A stretch of 64,000 bases of DNA from Nocardiopsis trehalosi NBRC 14201 (GCF_001552555.1 NZ_BCRK01000007.1:1-64000); one strand, 5' to 3'; counted from the first letter of the stretch, positions 22,647 to 33,608 are shown. The notes: generated by a model not told the origin, from the letters alone. A program made the numbers and translations.

Positions 22647-22744
22647 AGCCCTCCCAGCCTATGCGCTCGGGCGACCCGCCGAGGACCGCCGCGCACCCCG
22701 CCACCGGTGGCGCGGCCACCGCCGCGCTCTGCGAAAATCGGTGC

Positions 22745-23923
22745 ATGGCTCTGTTCCGTCGCCGTCGATCCCCGCAGTCCGAGTACGCCGTGGCCGTGGA
22801 CGAGTTCTGGGCCGCGTGGCCCGAACTCCGCGGGCCGCTGGCCGCCGCCGTCGACGCGGGGACCCCCGTCGCCGGCGCGGCCGCCGACCGGCTCACCGAG
22901 CGGGTGACCCGCATCCACCCCGCGCTGACGTGGGAGGTGGCGCCCGCCCCCGAGCCCGGCCCGGGGCCGCTCGACGACCTCGGTGACCTCGGCGACGGAT
23001 CCGACGACCCCGACGTGCTCATGGCGCGCATGGCGGAACTGGACGACCCGCTGGCCTCGCTGGGCGGCTCCCCCGCCTACACGCTCACCCTCAGCGCCGG
23101 CCGCGACGACGACGCCCGGGTCCTGGCCGAGCGGTGGGTGCGCGCCGCCCCCGACGAGCCCGGCTGGCGGTTCCGGCCCGCGGTGCCCGCCGACCACGAC
23201 CGGCTGGGCCGCCCCTACACCTGGGACGGCCACGAGCTGGACCTGGCGCACTGCACGGTCGCGCTCCGGGTCGACCAGCGCCAGGGCCGGATCGAGGCCG
23301 GCGTCTACCACCCCGACTTCATGTTCCTGCCCGAGGACGCCCGCGCCGGCGTGGCCGAGCATGTCGTGATGCTCGCCCTGGGCGAGGACGACTACGTGCG
23401 CTGGATCGGCGCGGTCGCCCCGCTGGTGGAGAAGCCGCTCGACCCGCTGCCGCCCACCTCCATCCCGGCGGTGGTGCACCAGCTCGGCGGGGCGCTCGGC
23501 GGCGGCTGGGTGACCCTCCAGGGGCGGGTGCCGCTGCGCGGCGCCATCCGGATCGCGGTCCGCCGGCCGCTGCACCGGCGCGACTTCCCCGCGCTGAGCC
23601 TGTACGTGCACGTGGTCCTGCCCTACACCCACGCCGACGACGACCGGCTGCCCGCCGAGCCCTCGGCGTCGGCGCTGGAGGCGTTCACCGAGCGCCTGCG
23701 CGACCTGCTGGGCGACGACGGCGCGCTGTTCGCCCACCAGACCGTCGGCGGGCAGCGGCGGCTGCACTTCTACCTCGACCCCGACTCCGGGGTGCTGCCC
23801 GAGCTGGAGGAGGCGGTCCGCTCCTGGTCCGAGGGGCGCGCCGCCCTCCAGAGCCGGCTCGACCCCGAGTGGACGGTCATCACCCAGGTGCTGCGCCCCA
23901 TCGAGCGCCAGCTCGGCCAGTAG
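22745..23923 (+). CDS. Unknown protein, DUF695-like N-terminal half
   Basis: A 392-residue soluble protein without a signal peptide or membrane segment. Residues 1-180 (acidic FWAAWPELRG, RIHPALTWEV, TLTLSAG, RWVRAAPDEPGWRFRPA) resemble the DUF695 family of unknown function. The C-terminal half has LGDDGALFAHQTVGGQRRLHFYLD, which looks like a second related module. I do not recognise a catalytic motif. ATG 22745 follows directly after an AT-rich GAAAATCGGTGC stretch and has no evident ribosome-binding site, so it may be leaderless. It is divergent from mnmA and sits between mnmA and the cysteine desulfurase, but no functional link to thiolation is visible. Confidence 0.7.
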   Translation: MALFRRRRSPQSEYAVAVDEFWAAWPELRGPLAAAVDAGTPVAGAAADRLTERVTRIHPALTWEVAPAPEPGPGPLDDLGDLGDGSDDPDVLMARMAELDDPLASLGGSPAYTLTLSAGRDDDARVLAERWVRAAPDEPGWRFRPAVPADHDRLGRPYTWDGHELDLAHCTVALRVDQRQGRIEAGVYHPDFMFLPEDARAGVAEHVVMLALGEDDYVRWIGAVAPLVEKPLDPLPPTSIPAVVHQLGGALGGGWVTLQGRVPLRGAIRIAVRRPLHRRDFPALSLYVHVVLPYTHADDDRLPAEPSASALEAFTERLRDLLGDDGALFAHQTVGGQRRLHFYLDPDSGVLPELEEAVRSWSEGRAALQSRLDPEWTVITQVLRPIERQLGQ

Positions 23924-23930
23924 CCGCACC

Positions 23931-23955
23931 GGCGGCCCGCCCCAGGCGGGCCGCC
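23931..23955. terminator. Bidirectional hairpin terminator
   Basis: A perfect 11-bp stem (23931-23941 with 23945-23955, 3-nt loop) between two convergent genes. Confidence 0.65.
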
Positions 23956-23978
23956 CGGGCCGCCCCGGCCGCCCGGTT

Positions 23979-25148
23979 CTAGCGGCGCCGTTCGCGCGCG
24001 GCGCGCGCCCGCGCCACGGCCGGGCCGATCGCCTCGCCCAGCGCGGCGGCGTCGCCGTCGGTCGACCCGCGGCCCAGGGAGAACCGCAGGGAGCTGCGGG
24101 CGGTGTCGGGGTCGGCGCCCATGGCCAGCAGCACGTGGCTGGCCCGCGCCACGCCCGCCGAACACGCCGACCCGGTGGAGCACTCGATCCCCCGGGCGTC
24201 GAGCAGCATCAGCAGTGCGTCGCCCTCGCACCCGGGGAAGGACAGGTGGGAGATCCCGGGCAGGCGGTGCTCCGGGTCGCCGTTGACCACGACATCGGGG
24301 ACGGCGGCGCGCACGGCCGCCTCCAGGCCGTCGCGCAGCCCGGCCAGCCGGGCGGCGTGCCCGGCGCGCTCGGCGACCGCCAGCCGCACCGCCGTGGCGA
24401 ACCCGCGCAGCAGCGGGACGGCGAGGGTGCCCGACCGCACCTCGCGCTCCTGGCCGCCGCCGTGCAGCACGGGCACCGGGTCGACGCCGCGCGCCAGCAG
24501 CAGCGCGCCCGCGCCCACGGGCCCGCCCAGCTTGTGCCCGGAGACGGTCAGCGCGGCGGCCCCGGTGGCCGCGAAGTCGACGGGTTCGACGCCGACGGCC
24601 TGCACGGCGTCGGTGTGCAGGGGGATGCCGTACTCACGCGCGACGGCGGCCAGTTCGGCGACCGGCTGCACGGTGCCGACCTCGTTGTTGGCCCACATGA
24701 CCGACACCAGGGCGACGCCGCCGGGGTCGCGTTCGATGGCGGCGCGCAGCACGTCGGGGTGGACGCGGCCGAGCCGGTCGACCGGGAGCTCCTCGTACAC
24801 GGCGCCCTGGTGGTCGGCGGTCCACTTCGCGGGGTCGAGGACCGCGTGGTGCTCGACCGCGCCGACGAGGACGCGCCGCCGGGCGGGGTCGGCGCGGTGC
24901 CGCGCCCAGTACAGCCCCTTGACGGCGAGGTTGTCGGCCTCGGTGCCGCCCGCGGTGAACACCACCTCGTGCGGGGTGGCGCCGAGCGCGTCGGCGACGG
25001 CCTCGCGCGCCTCCTCGACCACCCGGCGGGCGCGGCGGCCCGAGCCGTGCAGCGACGACGCGTTCCCGAGCCGCCCGAACTCCTCGGTCATGTCCGCGAG
25101 CGCCTCGGCGCGGACCGGGGTCGTGGCTGCGTGATCCAGATACACCAT
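23979..25148 (-). CDS. Cysteine desulfurase (IscS/NifS family)
   Basis: PLP enzyme that takes sulfur from cysteine and passes it as persulfide to MnmA and Fe-S cluster assembly. It opens with YLDHAATTPVR; the PLP Lys is in TVSGHKLGGPVG (near 205) and the sulfur-accepting Cys is in CSTGSACSAG (near 325), the long-loop IscS-type arrangement. 389 residues, typical. ATG 25148. The gene is on the same strand as mnmA and upstream of it, consistent with the usual sulfur-donor pairing in actinomycetes. Confidence 0.94.
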   Translation of the reverse strand: MVYLDHAATTPVRAEALADMTEEFGRLGNASSLHGSGRRARRVVEEAREAVADALGATPHEVVFTAGGTEADNLAVKGLYWARHRADPARRRVLVGAVEHHAVLDPAKWTADHQGAVYEELPVDRLGRVHPDVLRAAIERDPGGVALVSVMWANNEVGTVQPVAELAAVAREYGIPLHTDAVQAVGVEPVDFAATGAAALTVSGHKLGGPVGAGALLLARGVDPVPVLHGGGQEREVRSGTLAVPLLRGFATAVRLAVAERAGHAARLAGLRDGLEAAVRAAVPDVVVNGDPEHRLPGISHLSFPGCEGDALLMLLDARGIECSTGSACSAGVARASHVLLAMGADPDTARSSLRFSLGRGSTDGDAAALGEAIGPAVARARAARERRR

Positions 25149-25293
25149 GGCCCCCCAAGGATAGGCGGCCCCCGCCCCCGCCCGGCCCGCCGCCCCGGCC
25201 GACGGAGAAGTCCGGCGGCACGTGCAACGCCGGGGGCGGCGCCGGACATGTAGTGGCGAACCCCTCCCCCATCCGACGACGAAAGGGACCCCC

Positions 25294-25857
25294 GTGGAAT
25301 TCGAGGTCCCCCCGCCCGACCCCCGCCTCCGCGGCTTCGAGCGGATCTACCTCCGCCACCGCGACGACCTCCTGCGCTACGCGCTGCGCCGCACCGGTGG
25401 AGCCGACGAGGCGGCGGACGTGGTGGCCGACACCTTCCTGGTCGCGTGGAACCGCGCGGCCGAGCTTCCCGACGACGACTCCCTGCGGCCGTGGCTCTTC
25501 GGCGTCGCCCGCAACGTGCTCGCCAACCGGGCGCGGGGCGAGCGGCGCCGCACCCGGCTGGCCGAGCGGCTGCGCGGCGAGCTCGCCGTCACCGAGGCCG
25601 TGCCGCCCGCCGATCCCGGCATGGTCGACATCGGCCGGGTCTTCCGCACCCTCCCCGACCTCGACCGCGAGGTGCTCGCCCTCACCGCCTGGGAGGGCCT
25701 CGACCCCGCGGGTGTCGCCCGCGCGCTCGGCTGCTCCCGCGCCACCGCCCGGGTCCGGCTGCACCGGGCGCGGCGCCGCTTCGCCCGTGCGCTCCGCGCC
25801 GCCGGGCTCACCCCCGCCGGAACCGTTCTCACCCCCGCCCACGCGACGGCCGATTAG
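25294..25857 (+). CDS. ECF-type RNA polymerase sigma factor
   Basis: A 187-residue sigma factor. Region 2 is YLRHRDDLLRYALRRTGGADEAADVVADTFLVAWNRAAEL...LRPWLFGVARNVLANR. Region 4 is FRTLPDLDREVLALTAWEGLDPAGVARALGCSRATARVRLHRARRRF, with the DNA-recognition helix. It lacks the extra C-terminal domains of ECF41 or ECF42 types. GTG 25294 has GAAAGG 7-8 nt upstream. The membrane protein gene 11 bp downstream is its likely partner or anti-sigma. A possible autoregulatory promoter could lie in the 145 bp upstream, but no consensus could be assigned. Confidence 0.9.
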   Translation: MEFEVPPPDPRLRGFERIYLRHRDDLLRYALRRTGGADEAADVVADTFLVAWNRAAELPDDDSLRPWLFGVARNVLANRARGERRRTRLAERLRGELAVTEAVPPADPGMVDIGRVFRTLPDLDREVLALTAWEGLDPAGVARALGCSRATARVRLHRARRRFARALRAAGLTPAGTVLTPAHATAD

Positions 25858-25868
25858 AAAGGCCCACC

Positions 25869-26825
25869 ATGACCGCGCCCGAGAAGCTCGACCACACACT
25901 GCGCGCCCTGGCCCCCCGGATCGACCGGCTGCCCCCCGCCGACCCCGCCACCGCCGCCGACGCCGTCGCCCTGCTGGCCCGCGACGCCGGCGCCGCCGCC
26001 CCCGCACCGCGCCGCGACCGGGTCCGCGCGCGCTCCGGCGCCCGTCGCCGCATCCTGATCGGCACCCCGCTGGTGGCGGCGGCCGTGGCGGCCTCCGTGC
26101 TCGGCGGCGCCGTCCTGTCGCCGGACTCCCTCTTCGGCCCCGACCCGGCCGGCGCCCTGGAGATCACCGAGGACGGCGACTACGTCGTCGCCGAGGTCGT
26201 CGACCCCCGGGCCGACGTCGAGACCTACGCCGCCGAACTCGCCGAGTACGGCCTGGACGTCCGGCTCGACCTGCTGCCCACCCTCGACCCCGCCCTCGCC
26301 AACACGCTGCTCGGCGGCTCCTGGGAGGGCCGGCCGGAGGGGGAGCCCCAGGTCGACATCGCACCCGCCGACTGCAACGCCGACCCCGCCGACCGGTCCG
26401 GCTGCCCCACGGTGATCCGCATCCCCAGGGACCAGCCCGGCACCGTCGAGATCTACGTCTACCGCGCGGCCGAGCCCGGGGAGGTGTGGGACGCCACGCA
26501 CGTGCCCGCCGACCCCGAGGACATCGGGCTGATCGACGAGGGCGTGCTGGAGGGCGGCACGGTGGCCGACGCCCGTCGGCTCCTCGACGCCACCGGCGTC
26601 TCCGCGGACTTCTACGCCGGCCACCCGGACGAGGAGACCGGCGAGGTCCACATCGTGTCCGACTCCCGCCTCGACCCGGCCGAGATCCCGGGCGACCAGT
26701 ACGTGGCGGCCGTCACCTACCGGCACCACACCGGGCACGTCGACCTGGCGGTCACCCCCGACCCGCCGCACGAGGTCGAGGACTGGCGCTTCAACGGCAT
26801 GATCGTCGGCCAAGCGGACGGCTGA
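25869..26825 (+). CDS. Membrane partner of the ECF sigma factor, unknown function
   Basis: A 318-residue protein with a cytoplasmic N-terminus (about 55 residues with a basic RDRVRARSGARRR end), one membrane helix (ILIGTPLVAAAVAASVLGGAVL, near 58-80) and a large extracytoplasmic acidic domain. That domain has two cysteines (ADCNADPADRSGCP) that may form a disulfide. The layout is that of a single-pass anti-sigma factor or sensor, but the zinc-binding anti-sigma motif HxxxCxxC is absent. It has GAAAGG 7 nt upstream and is spaced 11 bp from the sigma gene, so the two are surely co-transcribed. Function is inferred from context only. Confidence 0.7.
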   Translation: MTAPEKLDHTLRALAPRIDRLPPADPATAADAVALLARDAGAAAPAPRRDRVRARSGARRRILIGTPLVAAAVAASVLGGAVLSPDSLFGPDPAGALEITEDGDYVVAEVVDPRADVETYAAELAEYGLDVRLDLLPTLDPALANTLLGGSWEGRPEGEPQVDIAPADCNADPADRSGCPTVIRIPRDQPGTVEIYVYRAAEPGEVWDATHVPADPEDIGLIDEGVLEGGTVADARRLLDATGVSADFYAGHPDEETGEVHIVSDSRLDPAEIPGDQYVAAVTYRHHTGHVDLAVTPDPPHEVEDWRFNGMIVGQADG

Positions 26826-26833
26826 GGACCGAC

Positions 26834-26881
26834 GCCGGAGCGCCGCGGTCCGGGGGCGTGCCCCGGCCGCGGCGCTCCGGC
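26834..26881. terminator. Bidirectional hairpin terminator
   Basis: A perfect 15-bp stem (26834-26848 with 26867-26881), with a second CCGGGG/CCCCGG stem inside the loop, between the convergent sigma-partner gene and etfA. Confidence 0.75.
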
Positions 26882-26894
26882 CGTGCGCGTCGCG

Positions 26895-27839
26895 CTACTT
26901 GCGCTTGGTGATCTCCTCGGTGAGGCGGGGGGCCACCGTGTGCAGGTCGCCCACCACACCGAAGTCGGCCAGCTCGAAGATCGGCGCCTCGGGGTCCTTG
27001 TTGACCGCGAGGATGTTCTTCGAGGTCTGCATGCCCGCGCGGTGCTGGATGGCACCGGAGATGCCGAGCGCCACGTACAGGTTCGGGCTGACCGTCTTGC
27101 CGGTCTGGCCCACCTGGAACTGGTTGGGGTACCAGCCGGAGTCGACGGCGGCGCGCGAGGCGCCCACGGCCGCGCCCAGGGCGTCGGCCAGGTTCTCCAC
27201 CACCGAGAAGTCGTCGGAGCCCACGCCGCGGCCGCCGGAGACCACGATCGCGGCCTCGGTCAGCTCGGGGCGCTCGCCCTTCTCCTCGGCGACGCGCTCG
27301 ACGACCTTCGCGCCCTTGGCGGCGTCGGAGACCTCCACCGCCACGTCCTCCTGGGCGGCGGCGCCCTCGGCGGGCTCGGGGGTCACGGCGTTGGGCCGCA
27401 CGGCGATGACCGGGACGCCCGTGCGCACCTTGGCGTGGGTGATCGTGGAGCCGCCGAACACGCTGTGCTCGGCCACCAGCTCGGCGGTGACGTCGACCAC
27501 GTCGGTCAGGACGCCGGAGCCCAGCTTGACGGCGGTGCGCCCGGCGATCTCCTTGTTCTCGGCCGTGGCCGACACCAGGACGGCGGCGGCCGACGTGTCG
27601 CCGACCAGCTTCGCGAGCAGCTCGGCCTTGGGCGCCACGACGTAGTCGCCCAGCTCGGCCGGTGCGACGTAGACCTTGGCGGCGCCGTACTCGGCGAGCC
27701 GGGCGCGGCCCGCGTCGGCGCCGTCGCCGATCCACACGGCCGCGGGCTCGCCGATGCGGCGGGCGACCGTGAGCAGCTCGGTGGTGACCTTCTTGACCTC
27801 TCCGTCGACGTGGTCGACGAGGACGAGGACCTCAGCCAT
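26895..27839 (-). CDS. etfA: Electron transfer flavoprotein alpha subunit
   Basis: FAD-binding subunit of ETF, which takes electrons from acyl-CoA dehydrogenases and similar enzymes to the quinone pool. The C-terminal FAD domain is clear: VSGGRGVGSDDFSVVENLADALGAAVGASRAAVDSGW, then NLYVALGISGAIQHRAGM and NILAVNKDPEAPIFELADFGVVGDL. 314 residues, normal. It follows etfB after 36 bp and shares its promoter. Confidence 0.96.
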   Translation of the reverse strand: MAEVLVLVDHVDGEVKKVTTELLTVARRIGEPAAVWIGDGADAGRARLAEYGAAKVYVAPAELGDYVVAPKAELLAKLVGDTSAAAVLVSATAENKEIAGRTAVKLGSGVLTDVVDVTAELVAEHSVFGGSTITHAKVRTGVPVIAVRPNAVTPEPAEGAAAQEDVAVEVSDAAKGAKVVERVAEEKGERPELTEAAIVVSGGRGVGSDDFSVVENLADALGAAVGASRAAVDSGWYPNQFQVGQTGKTVSPNLYVALGISGAIQHRAGMQTSKNILAVNKDPEAPIFELADFGVVGDLHTVAPRLTEEITKRK

Positions 27840-27875
27840 GTTGTGAATCCCTACTTTCGTTCCCCGCTCGCGGAC

Positions 27876-28655
27876 CTAGATGAACTTCTTCTCGGCGAGG
27901 AAGTCGGCGGCCTTGACCCCGCCGTCGCCCTCGTCCTTGACGACGGTCCCCGCGGCACGCGGCGGCGCGGCGGTGAAGTCGAGGGTCTCGGTCGTGGCGG
28001 CGGCCAGGCCGACCTTGCCCGTGTCGATGCCGGCGTCGGCGGCGGACAGCTTCTGCACCGGCTTCTTCTTCGCCTGCATGATGAGCTTGAACGACGGGTA
28101 GCGCGGCTCGTTGATCTTCTCGACCACCGACACCACGGCCGGCAGCTGCGCCTGCACGACGTCGTAGCCGTGGTCGGTCTGGCGGTGGATGGTGATGGCG
28201 GAGCCGTCCACCTCGACCTTGCGCGCGAAGGTGAGCTGCGGCAGGCCGAGGTACTCGGCCAGGGCCGCGCCGACGACGCCGGTGCGGGCGTCGGTGGACT
28301 CCGAGCCCAGGACGACCAGGTCGTAGGAGACCGTGCCGAGGGCCTGGGCGAGCGCGTAGGCGGTCTGCAGGGAGTCCGACCCGTGCAGGGCGTCGTCGAC
28401 GAGGTGCACCGCCTTGTCGGCGCCCATGGACAGCGCCTTGCGGATGGAGTCGGTGGCCTGGTCGGGGCCCATCGTGAGGATGGTGACCTCGCCGCCGTGC
28501 TTCTCCTTGAGGAGCAGCGCCTCCTCGATCGCGTACTCGTCGAGCTCGTTGATGACGCCGTCGGACGCGGCGCGGTCCAGCGTGTTGTCGTCCGACGAGA
28601 GTTTCCGCTCGGTCGCCGTGTCCGGGACCTGCTTGACCAAAACGACGATATCCAT
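27876..28655 (-). CDS. etfB: Electron transfer flavoprotein beta subunit
   Basis: AMP-binding partner of EtfA in the ETF heterodimer. It begins MDIVVLVKQVPDT and carries the ETF beta signature VLGSESTDARTGVVGAALAEYLGLPQLTFARKVE with the adenine-nucleotide region KEKHGGEVTILTMGPDQATDSIRKALSMGADKAV. 259 residues from ATG 28655; GGGAGG lies about 14 nt upstream. First gene of etfBA; a 17-bp palindromic operator lies 93 bp upstream. Confidence 0.96.
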   Translation of the reverse strand: MDIVVLVKQVPDTATERKLSSDDNTLDRAASDGVINELDEYAIEEALLLKEKHGGEVTILTMGPDQATDSIRKALSMGADKAVHLVDDALHGSDSLQTAYALAQALGTVSYDLVVLGSESTDARTGVVGAALAEYLGLPQLTFARKVEVDGSAITIHRQTDHGYDVVQAQLPAVVSVVEKINEPRYPSFKLIMQAKKKPVQKLSAADAGIDTGKVGLAAATTETLDFTAAPPRAAGTVVKDEGDGGVKAADFLAEKKFI

Positions 28656-28747
28656 GGCCGGTGGCCGACCTCCCTGCGCTCCCATGCCCCGTCCGCTCGG
28701 ACGGCGCGGACGCCTCGCGCGCCCGTGGCCCCTAAGGGTGCCAGTTG

Positions 28748-28764
28748 ACCGAATGTCATTCGGT
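28748..28764. promoter_or_regulatory. Palindromic operator upstream of etfBA
   Basis: ACCGAATG-T-CATTCGGT is a perfect 8-bp inverted repeat with a 1-nt centre. It overlaps an ATGACA hexamer on the minus strand that could be the -35 of etfB (about 17-18 bp before TTAGGG). The form is typical of TetR-family fatty-acid regulators; the regulator itself is not in the neighbourhood. Confidence 0.6.
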
Positions 28765-28856
28765 AGCGGGGTCGGCGTTCACGTCACGCCGCCCGCACTT
28801 CGATGGTTACGGCTTCCCCTCCGATGTTACTGACTGGTAGCACCAGGGCAAGCGAA

Positions 28857-28872
28857 ACCCCGCGTCCGGGGT
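28857..28872 (-). terminator. Possible terminator of the kinase gene
   Basis: ACCCCG-CGTC-CGGGGT, a perfect 6-bp hairpin about 40 bp beyond the kinase stop codon. It is short and has no U-tract. Confidence 0.3.
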
Positions 28873-28912
28873 GTGGGACACGTCTCGTCGCTGGTCCCGG
28901 ACGCGGCGCGCG

Positions 28913-31003
<2,091 letters not shown>

Positions 31004-31329
31004 AGCGAATTCATCCCCTCAAACCCCGCATACCACCTCAGCCTATCGGCCGCGGCCGGTCGGGTTCCGCGCCGGAACGCGGCCCTCGGCCGGTCCGTAC
31101 GCCTCGTGATCTCCACAGCAACCAAAGTCCGGGGCCCGCAGGGGTACGGAGGACCACCGCGGCGCGCTCCGGATGCGAGCCGGCCGAACCGCCCATCGGC
31201 GGGAGGCCGACGGCTTCCCGGATCGCGCTCCGGACGGCGTTTCGAGCGACCACACGAGTATGACGGAAAAAGCGGCGGCGCGGTTCCGCGCGGGCGCCCG
31301 GCGGCGGCCTGTTCCGGCCGTGGCGGGCC
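31004..31329. other. Intergenic, no gene supported
   Basis: About 330 bp between the kinase start and the YbaK-type gene terminator. It is less GC-biased in places (around 31255-31270 with GACGGAAAAAG) and presumably holds the kinase promoter, but no good hexamers were found. Confidence 0.4.
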
Positions 31330-31364
31330 CCCGCCGCCCGCCGCGGCGCGGGGCGGGCGGCGGG
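31330..31364 (-). terminator. Hairpin terminator after the YbaK-like gene
   Basis: A perfect 13-bp stem (31330-31342 with 31352-31364, 9-nt loop), 5 bp beyond the stop codon of the YbaK-type gene. Confidence 0.65.
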
Positions 31365-31369
31365 CACCG

Positions 31370-31915
31370 TCACTCCGCGGGGACGCCCAGCCCGTCGATC
31401 ACCTCGGCGCCGGGCAGCTCCGCGAGCACCGCGCCCGGCACCACGAGCTTGGACGCCCGCAGCCCGCTGCCCACCACGACGTGCGCGGCCTCCACCACAG
31501 CGCTGTCGACGAGCACCGGCCAGTCGGCGGGCAGCCCGATCGGCGTGATGCCGCCGTACTCCATCCCGGCGGCCTCGACCGCGTCCTCCTGGCGGGCGAA
31601 CGACGCCTTGCGCGCCCCGAGGTGCCGGCGGGCGACCCCGTTCACGTCGGCGCGGGTGGTGGCCAACACCACGCACGCCGCCATGCGCGTCTGCCCGCCG
31701 CGCTTGGCCGCGACGATCACGCAGTTGGCCGACGCCCCCATGGGGATGCCGTAGGCGTCGCAGCAGGCCGCGGTGTCGGCGAGCCCGGGGTCGATCTCGG
31801 CGACGAGCAGCTCGCTCACCGGGGTGGCGTGCTTCCACCCCTCGACCGCGGCCGCCACGGGCGCCGCCAGCAGGTCGCCGCGCTCGGCGGCCGGTCGGGT
31901 CTGCAATCCCCACAT
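31370..31915 (-). CDS. YbaK/ProX-type aminoacyl-tRNA deacylase
   Basis: A 181-residue trans-editing protein that hydrolyses mischarged tRNA, of the YbaK/EbsC fold. The conserved Lys is in RRHLGARKASFARQ, and GGITPIGLP and VGSGLRASKL match the substrate-pocket loops of the family. Which misacylated tRNA it clears (Cys-, Ala- or Ser-tRNA(Pro)) cannot be decided. ATG 31915 has AGGA 9 nt upstream. It lies downstream of the enoyl-CoA hydratase gene on the same strand, with 62 bp between; no functional link is evident. Confidence 0.85.
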   Translation of the reverse strand: MWGLQTRPAAERGDLLAAPVAAAVEGWKHATPVSELLVAEIDPGLADTAACCDAYGIPMGASANCVIVAAKRGGQTRMAACVVLATTRADVNGVARRHLGARKASFARQEDAVEAAGMEYGGITPIGLPADWPVLVDSAVVEAAHVVVGSGLRASKLVVPGAVLAELPGAEVIDGLGVPAE

Positions 31916-31977
31916 GGCCGGTGTCCTCCGTCTGATGATGGTCGGGTGTCGCTGGTGGTCGGGTGTCGCGGTGGCCG

Positions 31978-32766
31978 TCAGCGGCCGGTGAAGCGGGCCT
32001 TGCCGGGCCCCTCCTCGGCGAAGGAGCGCATGCCCTCCTTCTGGTCCTCGGTGGCGAACAGCGACGCGAAGTGCAGCCGCTCGATCTCCAGCCCGGTGGC
32101 GAGGTCGGTCTCCAGCCCGCTGTCGACGGCCTGCTTGGCCGCGCGAAGGGCCAGGGCCGGGCCTTCGGCGTAGCGGGCCGCCATGGCCACCGCTGCTGCG
32201 TAGACCTCGCCCGCCGGGACGACGGAGTCGACCAGGCCGATCGCCAGCGCCTCCTCGGCGCCCACGTGCCGCCCGGTGAAGATGAGGTCCTTGGCGCGCG
32301 CCGGGCCGACCAGGCGCGGCAGCCGCTGGGTGCCCCCCGCGCCGGGGATGACGCCGAGCAGGATCTCCGGCTGGCCGAGCCGGGCGTCGTCGGCGGCCAC
32401 CCGGAAGTCGGCGCACAGCGCCAGTTCCAGCCCGCCGCCCAGCGCGTAGCCGGTGACGGCGGCGACGACCGGCTTGGGGATGCGGGCCACGGCGGTGAAC
32501 GACTCCTGGAGGGTGCGGGAGTGGGCGGCCATCTCGGCGTAGCCCATCGCCGCCATCTCCTTGACGTCGGCGCCGGCGGCGAACACCCGCTCGCCGCCGT
32601 AGAGCACCACGGCCCGCACCGCGTCGTCGGCCGCGACGGCCTCGGCCGCCGCGCCGATCTCCCGCTGCATCCGCGCGTCCAGCGCGTTCATCTTCGGCCG
32701 GTCGAGCCGGATCACCGCCACAGCGGGGGTGTCCGGATCGGCCGTCACCCGCACGAGTTCGCCCAC
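31978..32766 (-). CDS. Enoyl-CoA hydratase/isomerase family protein
   Basis: A 262-residue crotonase-fold enzyme. The two oxyanion-hole regions are FAAGADVKEMAAMG and ALGGGLELALCADFRVA. The conserved catalytic Glu residues of true hydratases are in GGGLELAL and in GQPEILLGVIPGAGGTQRLPRLVG, both present, so 2-enoyl-CoA hydration in beta-oxidation is likely. Usual length. GTG 32766 has GAGAGG about 9 nt upstream; longer frames have no support. It is near etfBA, consistent with fatty-acid catabolism in this area, though not in the same operon. Confidence 0.9.
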   Translation of the reverse strand: MGELVRVTADPDTPAVAVIRLDRPKMNALDARMQREIGAAAEAVAADDAVRAVVLYGGERVFAAGADVKEMAAMGYAEMAAHSRTLQESFTAVARIPKPVVAAVTGYALGGGLELALCADFRVAADDARLGQPEILLGVIPGAGGTQRLPRLVGPARAKDLIFTGRHVGAEEALAIGLVDSVVPAGEVYAAAVAMAARYAEGPALALRAAKQAVDSGLETDLATGLEIERLHFASLFATEDQKEGMRSFAEEGPGKARFTGR

Positions 32767-32834
32767 GTTCGCCCGCCTCTCACGCGCAACTGTCGTCCCC
32801 CGGTGTCTACCACGGCGGGGGCCCCGCGCGCGCT

Positions 32835-33608
32835 CTAGGCCAGCAGCGGGGTCCAGGTGCCGAGCGCGAGGGAGAGGCCGTGGGCGGCGGCGAGGACGGC
32901 CGCCGTCCCGGCGACCAGCGCGGTGTCGGCGGGCCGCCACGGGCTGGTGCGCGCGTGGCCGCGGGGCTGCCCGCCGCCGAACCCGCGGGCGTCCATCGCC
33001 ATCGCCAGCAGGGTCCCGGTCCGGATCGACCGCACGAGCAGCGCGAACACCTTGCCCGCCGAGATCGTGACGGCCGCGACCGGGTTGCGCCCGGCCTCCA
33101 GGCCGCGGGCCCGCCGCGCCCGGCCGAGCGTCCGCCACTGCCCGGCGAGCAGCGGGACGAGCCGCAGCGCCGCCAGCACCCCCATGGCCGGCCGCTCGGG
33201 GACGCGCAGTCGCTGCACCAGCGCGTCGGCGAGGTCGGTGGGGTCGCTGGTCAGCCCGACGAGCATGCCCGGCAGCGCGATGGCCGGCAGCCGCAGGGCG
33301 GCCCCCAGCGCCTCCTGCGGCCCGCCCTCGCCGAACAGGAGGGTGACCAGTCCGACCGACGCCGACATGAGCAGCAGCGGCAGGCCGAGGCCGAGCAGCA
33401 GCCGCCCGGGCAGCCGGGCGAACGGCACCGCGGCGAGTCCGGCGGCCAGGACGGCGCCCGCGGTGACCGCGTCGACGACCGGCACCAGCGCCACGGCCAC
33501 CAGCAGCGCGGCGACCACCTTGGCCGCCGGGTTGGCGCGCGGCAGCCCGGCGGGGGCCGGCGCCGACGGTCCGCGGCCCGCCTCCGGGCCGGCGGCGGGC
33601 GCGGTCAC
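32835..33608 (-). CDS. ykoC: ECF transporter T component (YkoC-like)
   Basis: A 257-residue integral membrane coupling protein of an energy-coupling-factor transporter. It opens with NPAAKVVAALLVAVALVPVVDAVTAG and has five to six membrane segments; the [23 protein letters not shown] motif (the coupling helix with the Ala-Arg-Gly signature) is followed by a second such motif AMAMDARGFGGG. These contact the ATPase. GTG 33608 overlaps the stop of the ATPase gene (GTGA). Together with ykoE and ykoD it forms a thiamine-precursor (HMP/thiamine) importer. Confidence 0.9.
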   Translation of the reverse strand: MTAPAAGPEAGRGPSAPAPAGLPRANPAAKVVAALLVAVALVPVVDAVTAGAVLAAGLAAVPFARLPGRLLLGLGLPLLLMSASVGLVTLLFGEGGPQEALGAALRLPAIALPGMLVGLTSDPTDLADALVQRLRVPERPAMGVLAALRLVPLLAGQWRTLGRARRARGLEAGRNPVAAVTISAGKVFALLVRSIRTGTLLAMAMDARGFGGGQPRGHARTSPWRPADTALVAGTAAVLAAAHGLSLALGTWTPLLA

